Assembly: GCA_017443465.1 (NCBI GenBank)
Contig: JAFRXO010000072.1
Location: forward strand, 1 to 58,340
Source of the DNA: Bacteroidales bacterium
GTDB lineage: Bacteria; Bacteroidota; Bacteroidia; Bacteroidales; UBA932
DNA: 58,340 bases
Direction: 5' to 3'
The notes beneath the pieces are model-generated. The model did no database searches. It was not told where the DNA came from and saw nothing but the letters and a program-made list of their open reading frames with translations. Of the stretch, positions 51,353-58,340 are shown one piece after another (the first letter of the stretch is position 1; each line of letters starts with the position of its first letter). Both the position numbers and the translations under genes were made by a program.

Positions 51353-53800
51353 TCAGAACGCCGCCCGGGCGCTTTTCAGGCCCTTGGCGGAAGCCTTGAG
51401 CGTGAACGGGCCTTTTCCGGTGCGGCGCACGATGACGCTGCAGAGACCGTTGAACGCCGGATACTCCGTCGAGTGGAAGGCCACGTGGCAAGTCGGGTCA
51501 CCGGCATCGCATGCAACGATCTCCCCTGGACCGGAAATGCTGAATGACAGTTCATTGCAGGCCGTCGGAACCATGTTGCCATCCTTGTCCGCGATCTCCA
51601 CCCGCACATAGCACAGGTCCTCTCCGTCATAGTCCGTCTTCAGGACGATCTGCCGGGCGGCACCGGTCGTGACGACCTTGTCCCTGGCCCATTCCCGTCC
51701 GTCCTTGTAAGCCACGACCTCAACCGTACCAGGTTCGTAGACGACGTCATCCCAGCGGAGCCGGTATTCCAGCGCTCCTTTTTCCTTGCGTCCCTGCGAC
51801 TTACCGTTCACGAACAGTTCGGCGCTGTCGCCGGATGTGTAGACATGGACCGGGGTCACCTGCCCGACGCGGTCCGGCCAGTTCCAGTGCGGCAGGATGT
51901 GCGCGACGGGAAGTTCCGGACGCCAGCGTGCCTGATAGATCCAGAACCGGTCTTTCGGGAAGCCGGCCAGGTCGATGATTCCGAAATAGGAACTGCGCGA
52001 CGGGAGCGGCACTTCGCTGACCTTCTGGCCCCACGAGGCGAACATCGCCTTCGCCGCCTCCTTCTCTTCCTCCGTATGGTAATTGGTCAGGATGGAGGGA
52101 TCCAGGTTGTACGGCGTCGGTTCGCCGAGGTAGTCGAAACCCGTCCACACGAACTCGCCGCAGACATAAGGCGCCTGGTCTTCATAGAACCACTCGTAAT
52201 CCGGCTTGGAAGCCCATCCCGGCGCATACAGGTCATAAGAACTGACCTGGAACGGCGGATCGTCCGGCCATCCCTCGCCCTTCTCGTCGGAAACCGGGAA
52301 ATAATAATAGCCGCGGGTCGAGATGCAGGAGGCCGTCTCGCTCCCGAAAACCGGCTGCTCCGGATTGTCCTTATGGAACTGCTCGTAAGCGTGCGGCTTG
52401 TAATTGTAGCCGTAAACATCGTGGGTGGCGTGGTAAGGCGTCGTGGAAGCCCAGAGGTTGTCGTTGCCGGCAGAAGTCGGCCGCGTGGGATCCTCCCGGT
52501 GGCAGATGTCTGTCAGCATCTGCGGGATCCACCAGCGGGTGCTGTCACCCTGCTCGCCGCATTCGTTGCCGATGCTCCACAGAACCACGGAAGGGTGGTT
52601 CCGGTCGCGGTGAATCATGGCCACGAGGTCCTTCTCCGCCCATTCGTCGAAGAGGGTGGCATAGCCGTTGGGCTTCTTGGGCTGGGTCCAGGTATCCGTC
52701 AGTTCGTCCATGACCAGGAATCCCATCTTGTCGCAGAGGTCCAGCAGTTCGGGGGCCGGCGGGTTGTGGGAGGTGCGGATGGCGTTGCAGCCCATGTCCT
52801 TGAGCATGCGCAGGCGGCGGACCCAGGCGTCGTCGTTCCAGACGGCTCCAAGGGCACCGGCATCATGATGCAGGCAGACACCCTTGAGGAAGGTCTTCTC
52901 TCCGTTGAGATAGAAACCGTCGGACCGGAATTCTGCCGTACGGATGCCGAAAGGCGTTTCATACAGGGCCTCCGTGCCGTCGGGCGCCTTGACGGTCGTC
53001 CGGGCCAGGTAGATCCGCGGACGTTCCGGCGTCCACAGGACAATGTCCTTGACATCAAAGGTCTGCGGAACGGTCAGGCCGTCGGCGATTCTCTCGTAAC
53101 TGCGGGTTTCGGCGAGCACGCGTTCGATCCGCTGCCGGCGGCCGCCCACGGAAACGATCTCCGGGACCTGTTCGATGATCTGGGTCGTCACGAGTCCGAC
53201 ATAGGGTTCCAGCTTGCTTTCCAACGTCACCTGCAGGGCGACCTGGGCCGTATGCTCTCCCGTCACCGTCGTCGTGACATACGTTCCCCAGTGGGTCACG
53301 GCGACCGGCGCTTCCCGGGTCAGCCAGACATTGCGGTAGATGCCGCCGCCGGGATACCAGCGGGAAGAATCTTCCTTGTTGTCGAGGGTCACGGCCAGTT
53401 CGTTGCTCCCTTCGTGGAGATAGGGGGTCAGGTCTGCCCGGAAGGAGGCATAGCCATAAGGCCATTCCATGACGAATTCACCATTGCACCAGACCTTGGC
53501 GCCCGACATGGCGCCGTCGATGTCCAGATAAAAGGACTTTCCAAGTTCATCCGCCGCCACTTCCAGGGTTTTGGAATAGGTAGCGCCGCCCCACCAGGCA
53601 AGTTTGCCGGTCTCGCCGGGATACTCCTGGCGGAAAGGTCCGTCCACGCCCCAGTCGTGGGGCAGGTCCAGCACCCGGCTGACGCCGTCTTTGGAGAAAG
53701 TCCAGCCTTGGTTGAAGTTTTCCCGGTTCGCCGACTGGCCCGGCGCCGAAAGGGCAGCCAGACTGAGCAGGCCGGCACAAAACAGATTTCTGACGTTCAT
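51353..53800 (-). CDS. GH2 beta-galactosidase-like glycosidase, exported
   Basis: The 815-aa product has a signal peptide (FCAGLLSLAALSAPGQ) and the GH2 domain order: sugar-binding (~30-165), Ig-like (~170-290), barrel (~295-595), then further sandwich domains. Motifs: FYLNGEKTFLKGVCLHHDAGALG (297-319), NAIRTSHNPPAPELLDLCDKMGFLVMDE, acid/base Glu413 in SIGNECGEQ, nucleophile Glu488 in VFGSETA. It is most like Bacteroidetes beta-galactosidases of about 800 aa. It is convergent with the lyase gene, 6 bp apart. A SusC/D context is lacking. Confidence 0.9.
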   Translation of the reverse strand: MNVRNLFCAGLLSLAALSAPGQSANRENFNQGWTFSKDGVSRVLDLPHDWGVDGPFRQEYPGETGKLAWWGGATYSKTLEVAADELGKSFYLDIDGAMSGAKVWCNGEFVMEWPYGYASFRADLTPYLHEGSNELAVTLDNKEDSSRWYPGGGIYRNVWLTREAPVAVTHWGTYVTTTVTGEHTAQVALQVTLESKLEPYVGLVTTQIIEQVPEIVSVGGRRQRIERVLAETRSYERIADGLTVPQTFDVKDIVLWTPERPRIYLARTTVKAPDGTEALYETPFGIRTAEFRSDGFYLNGEKTFLKGVCLHHDAGALGAVWNDDAWVRRLRMLKDMGCNAIRTSHNPPAPELLDLCDKMGFLVMDELTDTWTQPKKPNGYATLFDEWAEKDLVAMIHRDRNHPSVVLWSIGNECGEQGDSTRWWIPQMLTDICHREDPTRPTSAGNDNLWASTTPYHATHDVYGYNYKPHAYEQFHKDNPEQPVFGSETASCISTRGYYYFPVSDEKGEGWPDDPPFQVSSYDLYAPGWASKPDYEWFYEDQAPYVCGEFVWTGFDYLGEPTPYNLDPSILTNYHTEEEKEAAKAMFASWGQKVSEVPLPSRSSYFGIIDLAGFPKDRFWIYQARWRPELPVAHILPHWNWPDRVGQVTPVHVYTSGDSAELFVNGKSQGRKEKGALEYRLRWDDVVYEPGTVEVVAYKDGREWARDKVVTTGAARQIVLKTDYDGEDLCYVRVEIADKDGNMVPTACNELSFSISGPGEIVACDAGDPTCHVAFHSTEYPAFNGLCSVIVRRTGKGPFTLKASAKGLKSARAAF

Positions 53801-53804
53801 GGTT

Positions 53805-54356
53805 CTAGCGATTCATGTGGATTTGGATGAGCCGGCGCTTGAGCGCAGCTCCCAGGGCGTATTCGCCGTAATCGACCGTCTGGTCGACCATATAAAGGGT
53901 CTCCCACTTGAAGAGCCCGTTCTCTTCCTCCAGTCCGTGGAGGCGCTCCAGGGATTCCTTGGGGATGATCAGGTGGCAGGGAATGATCACGGCGACGGGA
54001 TTGAGGCCCACGGCATGGGCGACGGCCCGCACGCCCGGACCTTTGCCGATGCTTTCAGCCAACTGGGTGTAACTCAGCAGCCGTACCGGATCGGAGCCGT
54101 GTGTTATGTCGAACAACGCTTTCCAGACATTCTTCTGGAAAGGTGTCCCGAACAGCGCCAGGTCATCCCACGTGACCGAATCGGACAAGGCGAAAACCTC
54201 CTCCGTCGAAACTTTCCTGCAATCGACCGCTCCCACCCGTGCGGGCGGGAGGGCTGCAATGCCGGCCAGGACCCTTGCCGCTCCTTGATAGTCGGTGGAT
54301 ACGGATGCGATCTTGCCGTCAACGCGGGTGACGATCCATTGCAGGTTCTGTTCCAT
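53805..54356 (-). CDS. MGMT-like protein with PCHL, second copy
   Basis: The 183-aa paralog of the protein at 6957: WIVTRVDGKIASVSTDYQGAARVL near the start, TPFQKNVWKALFDI, SYTQLAESIGKGPGVRAVAHAVGLNPVAVIIPCHLIIPKE and a similar C-terminus. The active-site Cys and the following His are present, and Leu replaces the usual Arg, as in the other copy. The start at 54356 lies 2 bp beyond the stop of the DUF3298 gene. Conservation of the same substitution in two copies argues against random decay. Confidence 0.78.
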   Translation of the reverse strand: MEQNLQWIVTRVDGKIASVSTDYQGAARVLAGIAALPPARVGAVDCRKVSTEEVFALSDSVTWDDLALFGTPFQKNVWKALFDITHGSDPVRLLSYTQLAESIGKGPGVRAVAHAVGLNPVAVIIPCHLIIPKESLERLHGLEEENGLFKWETLYMVDQTVDYGEYALGAALKRRLIQIHMNR

Positions 54357-54358
54357 TT

Positions 54359-55147
54359 CTAGTCGAGGATTTCCGTCGGGCTGTCGTACACCAGGGTACC
54401 GAGTTCCTCCCACGGAAGGGTCACCTCGATGCTTCCCAGGTAATACGGTCCAATCTCATAAGGTCCGTAGATATAAGTCACGCCTTCTTCGGATACCTTG
54501 AAATTGCCGTTCGGCTCGATATCCTTGACAAACAGGGCGTTATAAGAATCCTCATCCGGCATGGACTCGCGCAGGTGCGCCGTCAGCAGGCCGGCGAGTT
54601 CCTCCTGGTAACCCGGGACGAAGAAGTCGCTTTCTCCGACCAGGGAGCCGTCCTTGAGATTGAAATTCATCACATAGTCGCCGGCCAGCCCATGCGCACC
54701 GCCCGTGAAGCTGTAGGCATAGACATCGTAGGAGATGATATCCTTGTGCTGGCCGGAGAAATAGCCCGAGACCTGGTCTTCCCAACTCAGCAGTGTCCCT
54801 TCCAGTTCCTCTTCGCGGACCTTGCCGTACAGGGGCAGGTTGGTCTCGCGGTAGTCCGCGACGGTCACGTCGATGTACCGCTGCACCGCCGCGGCGATGT
54901 CCGGCCTGGAGCCGTCTTCCATCAGGGCCTGTCCGATGATGATCCGGGTCATGGCGTCGATGACCTCAGGATCGGCGCCGGAGACCGGGTATTCCAGGCG
55001 TACCTGGACGGAGATGGAATCGGCAGCCCCTTCGGTCAGGGCGTACGAGGCGCTCTGCTCATATACCTTCGTCTGCAACTTGTTGTCTTTGTGGCATGCG
55101 GCCACCAGCAGGAGCAGGACCGGCATGACAAGAATGATTTTTTTCAT
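54359..55147 (-). CDS. DUF3298-type lipoprotein
   Basis: The 262-aa product has a lipoprotein signal (LLLLVAAC, Cys near 18) and the RsiV-like DUF3298 pattern, including DVYAYSFTGGAHGLAGDYVMNFNLKDGSLVGESDFFVPGYQEELAGLLTAHL near 140-190 with the Gly-Gly-Ala-His-Gly turn. The family includes anti-sigma sensor domains, but no sigma gene is next to it. It lies inside the S9 peptidase/MGMT-like group: the peptidase stop is 4 bp upstream, and the MGMT-like start is 2 bp downstream. The start at 55147 (MKKIILV) is in a CATATG context. This gene is absent from the 7.0-10.0 kb copy of the pair. Confidence 0.8.
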   Translation of the reverse strand: MKKIILVMPVLLLLVAACHKDNKLQTKVYEQSASYALTEGAADSISVQVRLEYPVSGADPEVIDAMTRIIIGQALMEDGSRPDIAAAVQRYIDVTVADYRETNLPLYGKVREEELEGTLLSWEDQVSGYFSGQHKDIISYDVYAYSFTGGAHGLAGDYVMNFNLKDGSLVGESDFFVPGYQEELAGLLTAHLRESMPDEDSYNALFVKDIEPNGNFKVSEEGVTYIYGPYEIGPYYLGSIEVTLPWEELGTLVYDSPTEILD

Positions 55148-55151
55148 ATGG

Positions 55152-57560
55152 TCAATCATTATTCAATTCCTTGATATCTACTTCCGCACGTTTCCTTCCG
55201 CCGAGGAACCACTCGCTGTACCAGTCGGCCATCTTCCAGAAGAACCACTCGTTCATGTCGCCGAAACCATGGCGCTGGCCGGGGAGCAGGACATATTCGA
55301 AACGCTTGTTGGCGCGGATCAGCGCATCCGCGACACGGATGGAGTTGGCCGGGTTGACATTGTTGTCCATGTCACCGTGGACCAGCATCAGGTGCCCTTT
55401 GAGGCGGGAGGCCAGTTCCTGATTCGTCTTGATGCTGTAGACGAACGAAGTGTCTGCCTGGTTGACCTTTTCGAGGACGCCGTGGTGCTGTTCGCTCCAC
55501 CAGCGGTTGTAGATGCTGTTGTCATGGTTGCCGGCGCAGGAGACGGCGACCTTGAAGAAGTCCGGATACGTCAGGATGGCCGCGGTGGACATGAAGCCGC
55601 CGCCGGAATGGCCGTGGATGCCGACCCGCTCCAGGTCGATGAACGGATAGCGCGCCCCCAGTTGCTGGATGGCATACTTCTGGTCCTCCAGGCCGTAGTC
55701 GCGCAGGTTGCCGTAGCCGTAGTTGTGATACCACTTCGAGCGGTTCGGATGGCCGCCGCGGTTACCCACCGTGACCACGATGAACCCGATCTGGGCCAGC
55801 CGGTCCACGCGGGTGAAACCCTTGCTCCAGGAGATGTTGTTCGCCTCGACCTGCGGGCCCGGATAGACATAGTCCAGGATCGGATAGATCTTCGTCGAAT
55901 CGAAGTCAAACGGCTTGTACATGGCGCCGTACAGGTCGGTGATACCGTCCGCCGCCTTAACCTTGAAGCGCTCCGGGAACTTGTAGCCCGCGTCCAGCAG
56001 CAGGCGCAGGTCGGCCTCTTCGAGGTCGAGGACCTTGCGGCCGGTCACGGCATTGAACAGGGCGACGGCCGGGGCGCAGTCGACACGGGAATAGTTCGCC
56101 ACGAAGTAGCGGGCGTCGTAACTGGCTTCGGCAAGGACGTCCATGTCCTTCATGTCCAGTTGCTGGATCGCACCGCCGGACAGGGAGACCTTGTAGTTGT
56201 GCATCTGGTACGGATTCTCATCCTTGTCCACGCCGCACGCGCTGAACAGGACATAGCCCGCCGCCTCGTTGATGCCGAGGATGTCCTCCACGTGGAAGGC
56301 CCCTTCGGTCAGGTTGCGCACCAGGGATCCGTCCGAATTGTAGAGATACAGGTTGGCCCAGCCGTTGCGCTCGGACCACCAGACGAACTGGCTGCCGCCC
56401 TTGAGGAACTTCGGCTCACGCGTCTCGACATAGGTATTGAGCCGTTCGCGGAGAATCATGCGGGTGCTGTCGGCATCCACGCCGACGTAGCAGAGGTCGT
56501 GGCGCTTGAGGTCGCGGCTCAGGCGCATCAGGTAGAATCCCTTCTCGTCGCCCAGCCACTTGCGCGACGGGAATTCGGCATAGGCGTCCTCGGCCGTGGC
56601 CCTGGCCGACAGGAATTCCATGTCCTGGTCCTTGAAAGCATGGGTCTTGACAGCACGGAAATTGCCCGAAGGCATTCCGACGACGTACAAGGTGCCGGTC
56701 GGCCCGGGCTCGCCGGGCATCTGGTACTTGTAAGTCTCGAGGGTCGGACGCGGCTTCGACGTCGAATTGATCACCCAGTAGTCCTTGATCTTGGACATGT
56801 CCCACCGGATGATCGCGAAACGCTTGGAGTCGGGAGACCAGACGATCGGGACGGCGCGGCGGGCGGTCGAATCCGCCTCCGTGTCACCGTTGTAACTGTT
56901 GCCGTTCCAACTGAAGTCCTTCGTGCCGTCGGTCGTCAGGCGGTGCTCCACCAAGGTGCTGTCCTTGGGGTCCTTGGCGGCCTTGCGGAGGGAGGTGGAG
57001 TCCATCCAGAAAAGGTCATGGTTCTTGACAAAGACGCCCATGGTCCCGTCCGGAGACACGACCGCCCAGCGGGGATAGCGATCCTTCTCCGCCTTCTCCA
57101 GTTCGGTCAGTTTCTTCGATGCGATGTCATAGCGGAAATGGAAGGTTTTCTTGACGGTCTTGGTCGTATCGTCTTCGTCCTTGACGTCTTGGGAACTCTT
57201 GACATCGAAGGTGAAATATTTGTCGTCCTTCAGTTTCAGGTTGGTCAGGGGCAGGTGCTTGGCCTCGAACGGATCGCGGGTGATTTCGGAGATCTGCATG
57301 GCCAGGCGGTCCATGTCGAACAACTCCGTCTTGGTCCCTGCGGCCGGATCCACGATCCAGTAACGGGTACCGTCGGAAGTGCTCCATGTGTACCAGAAGC
57401 GGTCCGAGTCACGGAACCAGGACGGACGCATCTGGGTGGAAAAGACAATCTGCCCCACTTTCTTGGCGGAAAAGCGCTCCGCCAGTTCATAATTCGGTTT
57501 TTGGGCAACCGTGGGGAAAGCGGCTGCCAGACAGGCCGAAACCAGGAAAAACTTCTTCAT
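55152..57560 (-). CDS. S9 family dipeptidyl peptidase (DPP IV type), second copy
   Basis: An 802-aa exported serine peptidase (signal MKKFFLVSACLAAAFPTVAQ), highly similar to the one at 7535 over its whole length. Propeller then hydrolase domain; Ser652 in GIHGHSGGGF, the acid in HGDMDNNVNP near 730, His764 in PGQRHGFGD. Both copies share the blocks WFVANYSRVD-like YFVANYSRVD, YPGPQVEANNISWS and SKWYHNYGYGNLRDYGLEDQK. The codon choice differs: this copy is strongly G/C-ending and the other is not. The promoter lies 23 bp upstream. Antisense to it a 900-codon frame is open, which reflects codon bias. Confidence 0.92.
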   Translation of the reverse strand: MKKFFLVSACLAAAFPTVAQKPNYELAERFSAKKVGQIVFSTQMRPSWFRDSDRFWYTWSTSDGTRYWIVDPAAGTKTELFDMDRLAMQISEITRDPFEAKHLPLTNLKLKDDKYFTFDVKSSQDVKDEDDTTKTVKKTFHFRYDIASKKLTELEKAEKDRYPRWAVVSPDGTMGVFVKNHDLFWMDSTSLRKAAKDPKDSTLVEHRLTTDGTKDFSWNGNSYNGDTEADSTARRAVPIVWSPDSKRFAIIRWDMSKIKDYWVINSTSKPRPTLETYKYQMPGEPGPTGTLYVVGMPSGNFRAVKTHAFKDQDMEFLSARATAEDAYAEFPSRKWLGDEKGFYLMRLSRDLKRHDLCYVGVDADSTRMILRERLNTYVETREPKFLKGGSQFVWWSERNGWANLYLYNSDGSLVRNLTEGAFHVEDILGINEAAGYVLFSACGVDKDENPYQMHNYKVSLSGGAIQQLDMKDMDVLAEASYDARYFVANYSRVDCAPAVALFNAVTGRKVLDLEEADLRLLLDAGYKFPERFKVKAADGITDLYGAMYKPFDFDSTKIYPILDYVYPGPQVEANNISWSKGFTRVDRLAQIGFIVVTVGNRGGHPNRSKWYHNYGYGNLRDYGLEDQKYAIQQLGARYPFIDLERVGIHGHSGGGFMSTAAILTYPDFFKVAVSCAGNHDNSIYNRWWSEQHHGVLEKVNQADTSFVYSIKTNQELASRLKGHLMLVHGDMDNNVNPANSIRVADALIRANKRFEYVLLPGQRHGFGDMNEWFFWKMADWYSEWFLGGRKRAEVDIKELNND

Positions 57561-57582
57561 TTCAGGTCGGTATAATTCTTTT

Positions 57583-57615
57583 GCAAGATACAAATAATTT
57601 AGCAGAATCTTCAAA
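57583..57615 (-). promoter_or_regulatory. Promoter of the second S9 peptidase group
   Basis: On the minus strand TTTG (612-615 of the 57 kb block) and TATCTTGC (583-590, one mismatch to TAnnTTTG) are separated by 21 bp. Confidence 0.5.
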
Positions 57616-57662
57616 TGTTAGACCTCATGACCATGTTTTTTCGCAGATTCGGGGCTTTTGCG

Positions 57663-57670
57663 TATCTTTG
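57663..57670 (+). promoter_or_regulatory. Promoter -7 element for the GH3 gene
   Basis: TATCTTTG matches the consensus exactly, 38 bp before the GH3 start. A T-rich -33 region (TTTT) lies 21 bp further upstream. Confidence 0.55.
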
Positions 57671-57708
57671 AATGTTTTCCGTTGGAAATCATTCATAAAC
57701 ACAATAGC

Positions 57709-58340
57709 ATGAAGAAAGCAATCCTCTATCTTGGCGTCGCCGCCCTGGCTCTTGCCGGCTGCAAGCAGGGCGACCCGCAGCTTGGAAAGGCCTCCATCGA
57801 CAAGGTGGTCGCCGCCATGACCCTTGAAGAAAAGGCACAGTTCGTCATCGGCACCGGCATGGCCGGCACCGACGGCCAGAGCGCCGTCATCGGTTCCACG
57901 AAGGCCATCGTTCCCGGCGCCGCCGGCACCACCCGCGCCCTCCCGCGCCTGGGCATCCCCGCCATCGTCCTGGCGGACGGCCCTGCCGGCCTGCGCATCG
58001 ACCCGACCCGTGAAGGCGACGACGCGACCTATTATTGCACCCATTTCCCGATCGGTACCCTTCTCGCCTCTACCTGGAACCAGGAACTTGTCGAGAACGT
58101 CGGCCAGTGCATCGGTGAAGAAGTCCACGAATATGGCGCCGACGTGCTCCTCGCCCCGGCCCTCAACATCCACCGCAACCCGCTGAACGGCCGTAACTTC
58201 GAGTATTATTCCGAAGACCCTGTCGTCTCCGGCAAGACGGCCGCCGCCTATGTCCGCGGTGTCCAGAAGAACGATGTCGGTACCTCCATCAAGCACTTCG
58301 CCTACAACAACCAGGAGACCAACCGCACCGGCAACAACGC
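57709..58340 (+). CDS. GH3 beta-glucosidase-like lipoprotein, cut by window end
   Basis: The reading frame from the ATG at 57709 stays open to the last base, so at least 210 residues are present. It has a lipoprotein signal (ALALAGC, Cys near 18) and the GH3 N-terminal barrel: [44 protein letters not shown] with the substrate-binding Asp near 92, [56 protein letters not shown] near 160, and [14 protein letters not shown] at the end. The catalytic nucleophile Asp lies beyond the window. This gene has no full-length ORF within the window. Confidence 0.93.
   Translation, partial: MKKAILYLGVAALALAGCKQGDPQLGKASIDKVVAAMTLEEKAQFVIGTGMAGTDGQSAVIGSTKAIVPGAAGTTRALPRLGIPAIVLADGPAGLRIDPTREGDDATYYCTHFPIGTLLASTWNQELVENVGQCIGEEVHEYGADVLLAPALNIHRNPLNGRNFEYYSEDPVVSGKTAAAYVRGVQKNDVGTSIKHFAYNNQETNRTGNN

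Noticed and set aside
51845-53830. A 661-codon open frame antisense to the GH2 gene
   Set aside because: Same explanation. The GH2 frame has acid/base and nucleophile motifs, while the antisense frame is low in recognisable structure.
54873-57575. A 900-codon open frame on the plus strand, antisense to the second S9 peptidase
   Set aside because: It mirrors the peptidase gene, whose sense frame has all catalytic motifs. Open antisense frames of this length arise from strong G/C-ending codon bias; no domain or start signal supports it.

Overview
The window is chromosomal DNA of a Bacteroidales-type bacterium. The evidence is the -7 promoter element TAnnTTTG in front of several genes, the DUF4252/ECF-sigma operon, DPP IV-type S9 peptidases, a YtrA-like GntR/ABC/GIN cassette, and many exported glycan-active enzymes with lipoprotein or Tat signals. 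Almost every gene in the spans 5.0-16.5 kb and 20.6-32.8 kb is on the minus strand. No SusC/SusD pair, transposase, integrase, plasmid gene or CRISPR array was seen.

Layout. 0.1-4.1 kb (minus): seven S10-operon ribosomal genes, rplC-rplD-rplW-rplB-rpsS-rplV-rpsC, with their own promoter and a hairpin terminator straight after rpsC. 4.2-7.5 kb: a ThuA-like protein, a sialidase-like lipoprotein, an OmpA lipoprotein. 7.0-16.5 kb (minus): one tight operon, Gfo/Idh oxidoreductase - TIM-barrel isomerase - GH29 - xylB - xylA - S9 dipeptidyl peptidase - MGMT-like protein. 16.5-20.6 kb (plus): a membrane acyltransferase and a GntR-controlled ABC transporter with a GIN-domain lipoprotein. 20.6-30.1 kb (minus): a six-gene operon, aldo/keto reductase - lactonase - zinc dehydrogenase - GH29 - isomerase/DUF1080 fusion - GH106-like. 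30.2 kb: tRNA-Val. 30.3-32.8 kb (minus): phosphoesterase and CE15-like esterase. 32.8-35.4 kb (plus): organophosphate MFS transporter and glycerophosphodiesterase. 35.4-42.6 kb (plus): a three-gene cassette (GH2, phosphoesterase, alginate-lyase-like) that ends against a fragment of a second glycerophosphodiesterase. 42.7-44.5 kb (plus): DUF4252 - ECF sigma - membrane protein - DUF4252. 44.65-48.2 kb (minus): tRNA-Met, rpsJ, fusA, rpsG, rpsL. 48.3-58.3 kb: GH88, heparinase II/III-like, GH2, a second MGMT-like/S9 peptidase group, and the start of a GH3.

How the genes fit together. The str operon (rpsL-rpsG-fusA-rpsJ) and the S10 genes (rplC onward), which normally form one unit, lie 40 kb apart, and the gap holds carbohydrate genes. 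The 20.6-30.1 kb operon reads as a release-and-oxidise route for L-fucose or L-galactose (possibly also L-rhamnose): secreted glycosidases plus aldose dehydrogenase, lactonase and polyol/aldonate dehydrogenase. ThuA, Gfo/Idh, TIM-barrel isomerases and DUF1080 are the family set associated with 3-keto-glycoside chemistry. xylA/xylB feed xylose into the pentose phosphate pathway. The GH88 and heparinase-type genes form a lyase plus unsaturated-uronide hydrolase pair.

Two sequence-wide signals stand out. The palindrome CATATG is strongly over-used through most of the window, and it is almost absent at 42.7-44.5 and 48.3-58.3 kb, where codon use is also more G/C-ending. The S9 peptidase/MGMT-like gene pair occurs twice, once in each compositional type. 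All product names come from reading motifs by eye. No search was run.
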